From NCBI GenBank assembly GCA_040394475.1, contig JBEBSD010000005.1, positions 98,271 to 162,270 of the forward strand: a stretch of 64,000 nt of DNA. The letters run 5' to 3'. This document shows positions 42,527 to 51,106 of the stretch, piece by piece; positions within the stretch are counted from its first letter, which is position 1; every line of letters begins with the position of its first letter. The notes below the pieces were generated by a model. That model did not search any database and was not told the DNA's origin. It was given only the letters and a program-made list of their open reading frames with translations. This stretch comes from JBEBSD01 sp040394475 (GTDB lineage: Bacteria > Bacteroidota > Bacteroidia > Cytophagales > Spirosomataceae). A program made the position numbers and the translations under genes.

Positions 42527-44008
42527 CTAGTTGATGACGGTGGGCAACGATTGCTGTGAACCATCTGCATACACGAGACGAACCTGGTAAAGGCCTGGTG
42601 TGAGCGTACTTACGTTCAGTTTCCCGTTGTCGAATGCTCCGGGCTGAAGGACTTTCCGGCCGCTGATATCGAAAACAGATACTTCCGAGACCTCTTGCCA
42701 CGACGTCCCCTTGAGGGTGATACGGATGACATCCCCACGGGCAGGGTTGGGGGAGACAAATGCAGTAGTAACCCGTGGCAGGGAAACACTTTCCAGCGTA
42801 CTATAGGCAAACGTCCCGTCCAGGTCAATCATTTTCAGACGATAATAGGCAGTAGTGTGCGCGCCGGTCGGCGTATCCAGGAAACGGTAGTGCTGAACGG
42901 TCCGGCTGTTTCCGGTGGCGGCCACTGTTCCGACCGTAACCCAGTTTTTGGCGTTGGCGCTGCGCTGTACTTCAAACCCTGAACTGTTTATTTCTTCGGT
43001 GGAGCTCCATTCCAGACTAACATTCCTTTCCGGGGTAACAGCAGCGGTAAAGACCGCCAGTTTTACGGGAAGCGGATTCATGTCGTAGGTATAGGTCACG
43101 CACACGCCGCCCTGGGCATAAGTTGTTTCTGCGCTCGTAGTATTTCCGCCGCTAGTACTGATCGTTTTTGAGCCGTCCCCGCGGATACGGTAGGTGAGAG
43201 AAGTGGAGGCATCCGTATAGGCCGGAGGTATTGCTCCTGAAAAGCCGGAATTGCCACTTGCGCCGGAAGAAACACTATAATAGCGCAGCTCTTCATTCGG
43301 GTTCAGTGCATATACGTCATCCTCCATCCAGTCGATAAAGGTTCTGTTTGCCGTTACACCCTGACTAACGTCATTGCCATTGATCCGCACTAATCCGCCG
43401 ACTTGCAAAACCTGGACAGTGGATCCGGCAGTCGAGGCGGTTGCCGTAATGGTCGGATGGCTTACGAAGGCGGCTGTAAATACATTCACGGCCGTGAGGT
43501 TGGCTCCTCCGTTTACAGGGACAGGCTTCGTTACCTGAAATGGGCTCCCGTCATTGTTGGTGTCCCAATTAGTCTGTCTGTAGTCGGTGACGTTACAACT
43601 GGTAATGGTTTCCGGAATGCGGTCCAGAACAAAGTCGTCTGCTGTTTGTGAGGCAGCGGCTGTGAACGATACACCCGGATTGGCGCTTCCCGCCGTATAG
43701 CCTGCAGCGGGGAATTCGTATGCCAGAAAATAATCCACGCCCTGGATTCCGGTTATCGAATAAGTACCGTCAACACCGGTAATTGCGTACGAAACAGGAT
43801 AGGCGCTGGGCGAGGCATTTTTCATCAGCTTGACCAGTACACTTGGTACCGGGTTCCCGGCGTTATCTTCTACCAGCCCGGTTACTGTTGCATTATGTGT
43901 AACATCAAAATCAGGACTGGGAAGGACAGGGAGTGTTTGCGCCTGTGCGACGTAACTTAGCAGGCCAATCAGGAGGCCCAATTGTGCAGAAAATAGCGTA
44001 AACTTCAT
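42527..44008 (-). CDS. Secreted protein with T9SS type A sorting domain and Cna-B-like domain
   Basis: 493 residues. A signal peptide (LIGLLSYVAQAQ) precedes a carboxypeptidase-regulatory/Cna-B-like sandwich (ATVTGLVEDNAGNPVPSVLV to DGTYSITGIQGVDYFLAYE). A middle region with SNSGFSG-type loops and NPNEELRYYSV follows. Then comes a fibronectin-like stretch (VSLEWSSTEEINSSGFEVQR to AYYRLKMIDLDGTFAYS) common in Bacteroidota cargo proteins. The C-terminal type A sorting domain is FVSPNPARGDVIRITL, VSVFDISGRKVLQPG, LTPGLYQVRLVYADG. It is exported by the type IX system and either released or attached at the surface. No enzyme domain is recognised. Confidence 0.87.
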   Translation of the reverse strand: MKFTLFSAQLGLLIGLLSYVAQAQTLPVLPSPDFDVTHNATVTGLVEDNAGNPVPSVLVKLMKNASPSAYPVSYAITGVDGTYSITGIQGVDYFLAYEFPAAGYTAGSANPGVSFTAAASQTADDFVLDRIPETITSCNVTDYRQTNWDTNNDGSPFQVTKPVPVNGGANLTAVNVFTAAFVSHPTITATASTAGSTVQVLQVGGLVRINGNDVSQGVTANRTFIDWMEDDVYALNPNEELRYYSVSSGASGNSGFSGAIPPAYTDASTSLTYRIRGDGSKTISTSGGNTTSAETTYAQGGVCVTYTYDMNPLPVKLAVFTAAVTPERNVSLEWSSTEEINSSGFEVQRSANAKNWVTVGTVAATGNSRTVQHYRFLDTPTGAHTTAYYRLKMIDLDGTFAYSTLESVSLPRVTTAFVSPNPARGDVIRITLKGTSWQEVSEVSVFDISGRKVLQPGAFDNGKLNVSTLTPGLYQVRLVYADGSQQSLPTVIN

Positions 44009-44408
44009 AGGTGATTGTTAAAATAGGGTGAAAATGACTAATTAAATAAGTACTGTCGTTAAAATAGAAGGTATGTTACCGGGTGTACAGCTTCGAACAG
44101 CTGTAACGGGCACCGCCCTCCTGCTTCCTGGTTGAAACCACGAGAAACTAAAAGATGCTGCCCTAATTGGCTACAAATTTCTACCGATCGCAGTCCAAAA
44201 AAAAATACCTAAAAAGGGGAGATTTAGTCATTGTCTACCTACTATTAGGTAGGTGAAGCGGGGCTGGTACCGTTGTAACCGGAACAACGCCGTTCAGCCT
44301 TGTACAGGTAGCTGTAAAAAGTGGTTGCCACAGCGGGAAAGAATAGCAGGTATGCATAGTTGTGATACCCGACAAGCCGGGTAGACGAGCCGGAATCGTG
44401 CGGCCGGC
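44009..44408. other. Intergenic region, 400 bp, between T6SS operon end and T9SS gene
   Basis: Contains a small inverted repeat ACCTAC-TATTAG-GTAGGT (44237-44254) that could be an operator for the T9SS gene. Overlapping short GC-rich hairpins (about 44366-44383 and 44387-44410) lie at the tssO stop and could serve as a weak operon end. No reading frame stands out. Confidence 0.45.
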
Positions 44409-44897
44409 TCAACGGGCCGTATTTTGTTTTTTTGCGAGCTGCAGTTCAGTTTTCAGCTCATTTAGTTCCGTTTTTAACCGCAGGTTCTCTTTTTGAACGG
44501 CAATTATCCGGTCCTGCAGGGTAGCGGCGGTCGTATCAGCTGCCTTACCCCGGGTCAGGTCCCCGACCAAATGAGTATAACTGTCGGCAATAACGGCATA
44601 AAAGGGTTGATGGTATACCGTTTTCAAGTCATTGACCCACTGGTAAAGCGGCAGGAGCTTCTGAGGATCCAGTGTGTTGGCATGCTGTATTCGGAATACA
44701 AGCGTGTCGGCCTGGTCGGTGTAGCGTAGGAATGCTTCTACATGGTCGTCGGTGATCGCCGTAAGCCGTCGTTGTTCTCGTGGGACCGCATTCAGAAGCA
44801 AGTAGCACAGGCTTCCCAGGAGGAAGAGGGTAACGCTATAGGTGGCGATGAATACGGCCAGTTGGCGGTTACGCTCGGCAAGGTTGTGAGGTTTCAT
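44409..44897 (-). CDS. tssO: T6SSiii membrane protein TssO-like
   Basis: 162 residues from MKPHNLAERNRQLAVFIATY, chosen because the longer frame runs back through the upstream gene. There is one membrane segment (residues about 13-33), a periplasmic helical region and a C-terminal coiled coil (KENLRLKTELNELKTELQLA). The short N-terminal NLAERNRQ followed by the membrane helix is the pattern of TssO, one of the proteins (TssN to TssR) that in Bacteroidota systems stand in for the TssJLM membrane complex. It is the last gene of the operon, 14 bp after a second small coiled-coil membrane protein. Confidence 0.72.
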   Translation of the reverse strand: MKPHNLAERNRQLAVFIATYSVTLFLLGSLCYLLLNAVPREQRRLTAITDDHVEAFLRYTDQADTLVFRIQHANTLDPQKLLPLYQWVNDLKTVYHQPFYAVIADSYTHLVGDLTRGKAADTTAATLQDRIIAVQKENLRLKTELNELKTELQLAKKQNTAR

Positions 44898-44911
44898 GGC
44901 GGTAGGGAAGG

Positions 44912-45394
44912 TTATGGCAAGTTTAACAACGCCTGCTGCACCATCTGATGCTGTGTTTTGAGGTCCTGGTTTTCGGCTTCGAGTGTTGCGAGCGCTTGCT
45001 GCAAACGCCGATTTTCGGTCTGGTTCCCGAGGGTACGGGTCTGTATCTGTTTTTGCAGGACCATCCTTACCTGGTAATTCCGGATGAGCTTGACCGCCAG
45101 CCGCGCGGGGGCGCTGCTTCCGCTGAATTGTTCGGTCATATGAGCTGCGCGTCGCTTGAAAGCCGCCTCCCAACTTGTCGCTTCCGGAATGTTACCTGTT
45201 GAGAGCGTCGTTGTATAACCAGTATAAAGGCTGTCCAATAACGCCGATTCCTGCTGAAACTCGCCGGCTTTTTGCAGATTTACCGCTTTACCTCCTCCAG
45301 GAAGCGGCGTGGATTGACGCACATACCACCCCAGCAACCCCAGCAGCAGGGTCAGAAATGTGGTAAGCAGCAGAAAGGAAGTCGATTTATGCAT
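44912..45394 (-). CDS. Small coiled-coil membrane protein, TssP/TssO-like
   Basis: 160 residues. An N-terminal membrane helix (STSFLLLTTFLTLLLGLLGW) is followed by a helical extracytoplasmic part and a C-terminal coiled coil (NRRLQQALATLEAENQDLKT). Topology and coiled-coil end mirror the next gene, so the two probably form paired membrane-complex subunits. By position and topology I take it as TssP-like, but sequence alone does not separate TssO from TssP here. It is separated from the PAAR gene by a dispersed repeat of about 120 bp. Confidence 0.6.
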   Translation of the reverse strand: MHKSTSFLLLTTFLTLLLGLLGWYVRQSTPLPGGGKAVNLQKAGEFQQESALLDSLYTGYTTTLSTGNIPEATSWEAAFKRRAAHMTEQFSGSSAPARLAVKLIRNYQVRMVLQKQIQTRTLGNQTENRRLQQALATLEAENQDLKTQHQMVQQALLNLP

Positions 45395-45414
45395 TTGTAG
45401 AAAATTTGTTATTG

Positions 45415-45534
45415 GCTGTCGGCAATCAGCTATCAGCTATCGGCTGTCGGCTGTCGGCTGTCGGCCATCGGATTTCAGCTATCGGATTTCATAACTCATA
45501 ACTCAAAACTCAAAACTCATAACTCAAAACCTAA
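45415..45534. repeat. Dispersed low-complexity repeat inside the T6SS operon
   Basis: On the plus strand: CAATCAGCTATCAGCTATCG, then three CGGCTGTC units, a CGGATTTCAGCTATCGG part, and several AACTCA(T/A)AACTCAAA units. It is the largest member of the dispersed family. It ends in the PAAR stop codon and separates that gene from the small membrane-protein genes. Confidence 0.75.
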
Positions 45535-45833
45535 TCCCCAATCAACACATTCGGACAGCCGGAGACTATTTTCCCTCCGTGAACGGTTGTGTCGCCCATG
45601 CGGACTGCCGGTTTTCCGCCAATCAGCACCGACATCGAACCGAGCACAATCGTATCCGGCGGCCCTACACAGACACAGGTATCGGATACGCAGGCCGCGG
45701 GCATGCCTCCGATGAGGACAGTGGGGGTTCCCGGACCTGCAACCGGTCCCCCGACGTGGGGAATGGGTGGTAAGCCGGGAGTTACCATCGGACAAACATG
45801 CATATCACCTATTCTGCTGGCGGGTTTTCCCAT
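45531..45833 (-). CDS. PAAR-repeat spike-tip protein
   Basis: 100 residues from MGKPASRIGDMHVCPMVTPG, the family start. Three PAAR-type turns are seen: GKPASRIGD, GGMPAACVSD and GGKPAVRMGDTTVHGGKI. PAAR proteins form the sharp zinc-binding cone on the VgrG spike; His and Cys ligands are present (HVCP, TCVC, VHGG, SGCP). No toxin domain is fused, so it is a plain tip. It lies 19 bp after tssK in the T6SS operon. Confidence 0.92.
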   Translation of the reverse strand: MGKPASRIGDMHVCPMVTPGLPPIPHVGGPVAGPGTPTVLIGGMPAACVSDTCVCVGPPDTIVLGSMSVLIGGKPAVRMGDTTVHGGKIVSGCPNVLIGD

Positions 45834-45852
45834 AATAGAAGTTGTTTTACGA

Positions 45853-46950
45853 TTAAGCAATGTCCCACCTCCCTGTTTCTACGTACGGTAAGGCAAGCAG
45901 GTTCTGTAACATAAATTCCAGGAAATCCAGGAACGTTTTCAGGTGATCGAGCAACACGGTGCAATCGTTATGCACATAGGGGGTCGTCAGCACCGCATCC
46001 GTCAGCGATTCCACAAATGACCGGGTGATTTCCCGGATCTGTACATTGACTTGCGAGGAGCCGGCGATATTGTTTTGCAGGTATTGGTAAAACCGTGCGG
46101 CACTCTGTTCAGAGAAGCAGCTGACGACCGTTTTGAAAGTCCTGGCATAGCGGCAAAGCTGTTCGATGAAGAAAGCAGGTGGCTGCCCTCCGGCAAGCAG
46201 CCGGTAGGCCTCCAGGCAATTTATCCCCTGGTCCACCAGTTTTCCGGCTGTGGTCAGTATATCTTTCGCAACAGGGGACGGCTGTTGCATCCCATTGATT
46301 TTGCGCACAATTGCGGCAGCCGTATGGTGGATGCTGTTGAGCGATTTGCCGCATGTTTCATAGTACCAGGAGAGCGTTTCTCCGAAAACACCGGTAGACG
46401 GAGGCACGTATTCATAGTCCGGCATAATCATTTGTCCTTCCAGCCGCACCCGAAAAATGGGGAAGCTGTAAGCATCGGACAATTGCTCGTGAACGGAAAC
46501 CAGGTCGAGTGCGGGTTTTAGCGTCATAAACGGTTTGCGCATGGGCAGTTCCTCGGGGTCGTACGGCCCGTCTTCGATCAGTTGCCCGAGGGAGGCACGG
46601 AGTACTACATAAAAAGTGCCTGTAGTGCCCAGCCTGCTGCGATAGTCCAGCAGGGAAATACTCACGGCATCCGGGTCGTCGTTACATTGCCATTCAATAC
46701 GAAGGCCTCCGGGGGTGATACCTCTGCACGACACGAGCTGCAGCGTGTCATTCAACACACTCAGCTGCAGTCCTGCAGACTTCCCGTCGTCTGCAGGCAA
46801 TAGCCCGTAATTATAAGGGGTAAGCCGGATTGCGGCCACATCGCGGATGGCTTCCCGGATGGCCTGGTCGTGCTGTACCAGGTGTTTCTGGGTGATTTTC
46901 ATCCCGTCGCGCCAATTGACAAACTGGTATCCGATCGTTGGTAAGGTCAT
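45853..46950 (-). CDS. tssK: T6SS baseplate protein TssK
   Basis: 365 residues. The N-terminus IGYQFVNWRDGMKITQKHLV is the TssK shell-domain signature (VxWxxGMxI...HF). The protein continues with a beta-rich shoulder (GITPGGLRIEWQCNDDPDAV) and a helical C-terminal region. TssK trimers link the TssE/F/G baseplate wedge to the membrane complex. It is shorter than the proteobacterial form, as is usual for the Bacteroidota class. It starts 3 bp after the tssN stop, so translation is probably coupled. Confidence 0.88.
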   Translation of the reverse strand: MTLPTIGYQFVNWRDGMKITQKHLVQHDQAIREAIRDVAAIRLTPYNYGLLPADDGKSAGLQLSVLNDTLQLVSCRGITPGGLRIEWQCNDDPDAVSISLLDYRSRLGTTGTFYVVLRASLGQLIEDGPYDPEELPMRKPFMTLKPALDLVSVHEQLSDAYSFPIFRVRLEGQMIMPDYEYVPPSTGVFGETLSWYYETCGKSLNSIHHTAAAIVRKINGMQQPSPVAKDILTTAGKLVDQGINCLEAYRLLAGGQPPAFFIEQLCRYARTFKTVVSCFSEQSAARFYQYLQNNIAGSSQVNVQIREITRSFVESLTDAVLTTPYVHNDCTVLLDHLKTFLDFLEFMLQNLLALPYVETGRWDIA

Positions 46951-46953
46951 TCG

Positions 46954-47790
46954 TTAATACGCTTTAAAACTGATAGCAAAAATCTCGCCTCCCGGGTGAA
47001 TCCCGTTTTCCGGCAGTGTTTTATCACAATCCAAGTAGGTTTTTTGATTCCGGGTATTCCGGGTATAGAAAAGCCATGAGAGCGGCTGGTCGTTGATCAG
47101 GTATTGTATGGGCTTTTTCCGGTATTCCCGGTGTTTGTTGTGGAAGGAAATAAAGTAGTGAAACAACTCCGAAAGCGGGACATTGGTCGGAAATTCAACC
47201 TCGTATCCCTCTAATTCAACGTGCTCGTCCGCCGGTTCGGGAGTGAAATTCATGCGAAGCTTTATCGGGGCCACCGGGTGAAGCCGGGGAACGGCCTGCT
47301 GCACCGGATACAGCCAGCTTTTGTATTTGAGGGGTGGGATGTTCATCCACAACGTATAGGAATGCACCAAGAAAGGGGGCAGTAAAAACGCAGCGGCGCC
47401 TCCCATCCAATAGAGAAGCTGTTCTGTGGGATACCGGGCGGTCACGTAGGTTGCTGAAAGACCCGTTACCCCCCAGGCATAGAAACAGACAGCAGATAAG
47501 ATAACGGTTGGAGTGCGGTGTTTACTCCCGGTCGTAAGCAACATGGGGGCCAGGAAACTGTAGGCGCAGCCAAGCAACACTGCGATCAGCACGGTCAGGC
47601 TGACCCCAAGTGTCAGGGAAGGAAGCCTGGGGACGAAATAGCCCGTAGCTGCCAGCGCCAGCGTCACCCACAGCAAGCCGATGCCTGTGCGGACGGGGTT
47701 GAACGTGGGACGCTCCAGCAGGTACAGGGCGATCAGCGTCAGTACACCCGCCGTCAGACAACTTCCTGGTACCAGTAATGTATTGATCAT
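46954..47790 (-). CDS. tssN: T6SSiii membrane protein TssN
   Basis: 278 residues. Five hydrophobic segments occupy the first 155 residues (LLVPGSCLTAGVLTLIALYL, GLLWVTLALAATGYFV, LTVLIAVLLGCAYSFLAPML, VILSAVCFYAWGVTGLSATY, AAAFLLPPFLVHSYTLWM). A soluble cytoplasmic domain of about 110 residues follows and ends GEIFAISFKAY. This topology is that of TssN, found only in Bacteroidota T6SSiii, where it is thought to take part in the alternative membrane complex. It sits between tssG and tssK, as in known loci. Confidence 0.82.
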   Translation of the reverse strand: MINTLLVPGSCLTAGVLTLIALYLLERPTFNPVRTGIGLLWVTLALAATGYFVPRLPSLTLGVSLTVLIAVLLGCAYSFLAPMLLTTGSKHRTPTVILSAVCFYAWGVTGLSATYVTARYPTEQLLYWMGGAAAFLLPPFLVHSYTLWMNIPPLKYKSWLYPVQQAVPRLHPVAPIKLRMNFTPEPADEHVELEGYEVEFPTNVPLSELFHYFISFHNKHREYRKKPIQYLINDQPLSWLFYTRNTRNQKTYLDCDKTLPENGIHPGGEIFAISFKAY

Positions 47791-47820
47791 CGTAATAGCG
47801 TCCGGTTTGTTTTTTAGCGT

Positions 47821-48750
47821 TTAACCTAACAGGGTGGAATACCCGAGTATCCCGGTCCCTTCTTTTTTTCCGATCTGGAAATCCCCTTCGCCCGGCAGCA
47901 ATTGTACCTCCCATGAATACTCCACCGGCAGCAGCAGGTCGCACAGGAAACAGAGAAGCCGGTAGTGGCTGCCGACGGGCTCATCGTACCTGAATCTGAC
48001 CAGCTCCGTAACCGGCAGCGGCCCTAGGGCTATCTTCAGATGGTGCGTTTCGGGGAGCGATTGAAAGGGTATCCAATCGGCTCCCAGCGTGACCTGGCCA
48101 AGCCTGCCTGAGGCGAAGGCACTTGCCTGCCGCCCGACAGGCGACAGCTGTACGGGGTAGTCCAGCATTTTCTCGAAAGCTTGCCGGGTGGCTTCCAGGT
48201 CTCCGGCAATGCGGCCGGCCTGAATGGTCAGCTCCAGCAGCAGGGCCTTCTGACCCGGTGTCAGCATGTCGCTGACCGCAGGCCAAAGGCGTTCGTTGAG
48301 AAGCCCGCCGAAACAGGCATGCGTGTTGGTGAGCGCCTGGTTTTCGACTTCCTCGAGCAGGATACGCTGATGGCCTATTTCCATGTCAAAAGGAGTAAAG
48401 AATAGCCGGGCATTTTGAAATTCCTCTTCCAGTGTCGTACTGCTTTCGAGCATTATTTCGGTGGTGCGTTCTTCCCGGTCGATCACCGGCTGGAAGATGA
48501 TGCCGGGCGGAATCATATCCGTCAGGCTTTCGCGGCAAGTAATCAGCTGGAGGCTGCCTGACAACGCGGCGTCATCGAAATGGATGTGCGCAATATCTCT
48601 TTGGATCGATCGCCCGAAGCTGCCCTGCGGACGTGTAGACACCGTGTAGCCGGACAGCGCCGGCTCTTGCTTCAGCTCCCTTGCGACTACCTCTGCCCGC
48701 AGGTCTACCGGGAGTCTTTTCAGGTAATCTTCTAGTTGGTAAGGTTCCAT
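47821..48750 (-). CDS. tssG: T6SS baseplate protein TssG
   Basis: 309 residues from MEPYQLEDYLKRLPVDLRAE; an ATG 13 codons earlier would overlap tssF by 23 bp and is less likely. The order after TssF, the length and stretches such as FTPFDMEIGHQRILLEEVEN and LGYSTLLG at the end fit Bacteroidota TssG, which is very divergent from proteobacterial TssG. Two TssF and one TssG form the baseplate wedge with TssE. It starts 16 bp past the tssF stop and precedes tssN by 30 bp. Confidence 0.78.
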   Translation of the reverse strand: MEPYQLEDYLKRLPVDLRAEVVARELKQEPALSGYTVSTRPQGSFGRSIQRDIAHIHFDDAALSGSLQLITCRESLTDMIPPGIIFQPVIDREERTTEIMLESSTTLEEEFQNARLFFTPFDMEIGHQRILLEEVENQALTNTHACFGGLLNERLWPAVSDMLTPGQKALLLELTIQAGRIAGDLEATRQAFEKMLDYPVQLSPVGRQASAFASGRLGQVTLGADWIPFQSLPETHHLKIALGPLPVTELVRFRYDEPVGSHYRLLCFLCDLLLPVEYSWEVQLLPGEGDFQIGKKEGTGILGYSTLLG

Positions 48751-48766
48751 TTTCGGTATCTTTTGC

Positions 48767-50560
48767 TCAAATCCGCCATTCAAAGCCATTTACTTTGACA
48801 AACAAGGGTAATACGCCGGTAGATCGCTGCTCCAGGGCCTTTTTGACCAGGTAACCGGATTTTTGCCAGTAGGCTTCCGGCAGGGAGACAGCGGCGTCAG
48901 GGAAAATCGTGAGCTCCAGCAGCTGCCGCACCCCCTCTTTGGGTTTTTCGGAGACATCCAGTTTTTTTTCAATCTGTACCGTGGCACTGGTTCCTGACAG
49001 CATGTTGAGAGCGATGGTCCGGAAGTCTTCCTTCGTAACCGCTTTCCCGCGCGTCAGGAGGGCTTCCCGGAAGGTTTGCAGCTGTTGTTCCGCATTTAGC
49101 GGGTTGCGGCCGCCCGCAGAAGCGATCACGAGCTGGTTGCTTTCGGATTTATAACTATTCCGTGCGACTTCCGTCAGCCTTGTTCCGGGCGGTATGCCAT
49201 TGCCATCCGCTCCCGGAGCGCTCCAGAAGTAAGTGTCGAGTATGTTTCCTTCGGCCCTGGTGTTGGCCGTGAGGTAAATCATCGGCAGCTCGTAGTCCAG
49301 CGTATCCAGGTGGTCTTTTAATTTCCTGACGCTTTTGTGGACCTGCGCAATATGGCTGCTCAAAATGGAGTTGTCGAGCGCCTCAAAGGCGGCCAGGTCG
49401 TCTCTCAGCCGCGACGTTACTTCGTTAAGCAGTGTAAAGGCGTCCCGGTTGTCAAATCTGGCGACATTCCGGTTCCGCAGGGTATAGGTACCGGCAGCGG
49501 AACGGGAGTCCTGCCGGTCTGCGGGCAGCAATTCCTGGCCGTCGCCGTTAAGCACCTTTTCCATCCCCAGGAAATTGCCGGTATCGGTGAGCCCGTAGAC
49601 ATTGCATATCGGCTGGATCCTGCCTCTTTGATGGACCAGCTGGCGGTTGATAACAGGGAAGCAATTGGTGAGAATGTTCAGGTGCTGAAGCGCCTGGACC
49701 GGAACGGCAGGCGGGACCGTCAGCCTGAGCCAGCAGCACTTTTGGGTGAACAGCACCTTTTCGGCGGGTTCGAGCACTTTTTCCCATTCCGGGGGATAGT
49801 TCCGGGGGACCAACGACTCGGTCAGGTTGTCGAGATGCACCGTCAGGAACTGGTTCTGGTAGATCTCCCGTATGCTTTTTTCTGCCTCATGCAAGGAAGG
49901 GGGCACGAATGCTTCTTCGGCGGTCGTCAGGCCAAGGGTACAGGGAACGGGCTTTCCCGGAGCTGTTTCGAAGAGGAACGCCGGCAGATAAGCCGGCAGT
50001 GCATCGGAACCGGCGGGCCAGTCGAAAAAGAGCGTGAGGTTCTTCCTGATCGCTGTTCCGGGTAGGCCCAGCCAGCAGGTATGCGGCGGCACGACGGCGC
50101 CTGACAGGGGCTGCAAAAAAGCAGATCGCTGCAGGGTTGCCGGGTTGAACTTGTCGATGCGATTGCCGGTAGCAATGATTTCAATGGTTGCGTCCGTAAG
50201 GGGATAGCTGCCCGAGGGGGTAAAATAGTGTCCGTCCTTTCCCGGTGTTACAAACTGGTCGGTCCGGTGGGCCGTGGTATCTCCTCCGGCTGCAGGCCTG
50301 GAGTACATGACGGCATGTGCGGGGAGAATTCCGGTCAGGTTTTCAGGGAGGATTGTCTCCATGAGGCGCTGCACGCTGGCCGCACGGGAGATCGCAATTT
50401 CGTTCCGGATTTTTTCCATCTCTACCGAAAAGGCGCCGAATAGCAGCTCTACCAACGGGTCGGAGGAACCGCGCCCGGATGCATCGGTCCCCCATTGGCG
50501 GGCAGCCTCCCGGAGCATTCGTTCCCGGATAGTATGTCTGGATTCGGTTACCTGTGACAT
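48767..50560 (-). CDS. tssF: T6SS baseplate protein TssF
   Basis: 597 residues. TssF features: an N-terminal helical part with DPLVELLFGAFSVEMEKIRN and RLMETILPENLTGILPAHAV (the LYP-like P-E-x-L motif), then a beta-rich middle and a C-terminus with LTIFPDAAVSLPEAYW. It is the main wedge protein of the T6SS baseplate, related to phage T4 gp6. It lies 61 bp after tssE, in the operon. Confidence 0.88.
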   Translation of the reverse strand: MSQVTESRHTIRERMLREAARQWGTDASGRGSSDPLVELLFGAFSVEMEKIRNEIAISRAASVQRLMETILPENLTGILPAHAVMYSRPAAGGDTTAHRTDQFVTPGKDGHYFTPSGSYPLTDATIEIIATGNRIDKFNPATLQRSAFLQPLSGAVVPPHTCWLGLPGTAIRKNLTLFFDWPAGSDALPAYLPAFLFETAPGKPVPCTLGLTTAEEAFVPPSLHEAEKSIREIYQNQFLTVHLDNLTESLVPRNYPPEWEKVLEPAEKVLFTQKCCWLRLTVPPAVPVQALQHLNILTNCFPVINRQLVHQRGRIQPICNVYGLTDTGNFLGMEKVLNGDGQELLPADRQDSRSAAGTYTLRNRNVARFDNRDAFTLLNEVTSRLRDDLAAFEALDNSILSSHIAQVHKSVRKLKDHLDTLDYELPMIYLTANTRAEGNILDTYFWSAPGADGNGIPPGTRLTEVARNSYKSESNQLVIASAGGRNPLNAEQQLQTFREALLTRGKAVTKEDFRTIALNMLSGTSATVQIEKKLDVSEKPKEGVRQLLELTIFPDAAVSLPEAYWQKSGYLVKKALEQRSTGVLPLFVKVNGFEWRI

Positions 50561-50621
50561 CGCTGGGTATGGTTTAGAGTCGGATGAAATCCCATGTAAC
50601 TGGTTTTGCTTATACTTGGTT

Positions 50622-51050
50622 TTAAATGACCGTTATCGGGCCGAAGAACATCAGAAACGTTTCGTCGAACGCTTCCTCCGTTTCTTTGATGGTCCCTTTT
50701 ACTGTTATGTTGAGCCGGTTACGGATTCTGGTTACTTTGTTTTCTCTGTTTTTTTCCTGCAGTTCGTCTTTTTCAACCGTTACCTGGCGAATGCTGAGCC
50801 TTGTTTCGTAAGTATGTACGGAGTTTTTGATGTCATCTTTTACCTCGTCCAGCCAAAGGTTGAGGTTATCGGTTTGTTCAAAATCCTTTTCCCACAGCAG
50901 GCAGTGAAAGTCTTCATCGTAGCGCCATTCTCCTTTGTTGGTGAGGAGAATAAGGTAGATCCTTTGCTGGATGGACGCTCTGAGCGACACTGTCGGCAAT
51001 TTTTGATTGCGGAGAAGCGCACCGAAGTCGATAGGGATCTGGTAAGGCAT
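50622..51050 (-). CDS. tssE: T6SS baseplate protein TssE (gp25-like)
   Basis: 142 residues. A gp25-like lysozyme-fold core is visible in SLRASIQQRIYLILLTNKGE then WRYDEDFHCLLWE (the EFR/GE-type wedge motif region), LWLDEVKDDIKNSVHTYETR and IRNRLNITVKGTI. TssE joins the sheath to the baseplate. Its length is normal for T6SSiii. It lies 56 bp after vgrG. Confidence 0.87.
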   Translation of the reverse strand: MPYQIPIDFGALLRNQKLPTVSLRASIQQRIYLILLTNKGEWRYDEDFHCLLWEKDFEQTDNLNLWLDEVKDDIKNSVHTYETRLSIRQVTVEKDELQEKNRENKVTRIRNRLNITVKGTIKETEEAFDETFLMFFGPITVI

Positions 51051-51106
51051 TGTTGCGGGGACCGGGTTAAATGAAGGGGATACTTTCTGCAGTTTTCGTG
51101 AAATAA

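Noticed and set aside
45415..45534. Possible CRISPR or phage attachment site in the T6SS operon
   Set aside because: Units are of 7-12 bp, irregular and without spacers; no integrase is present. It matches the dispersed repeat family instead.
49337..50065. 242-codon plus-strand frame opposite tssF
   Set aside because: Shadow of the tssF coding frame; no start signal or domain.
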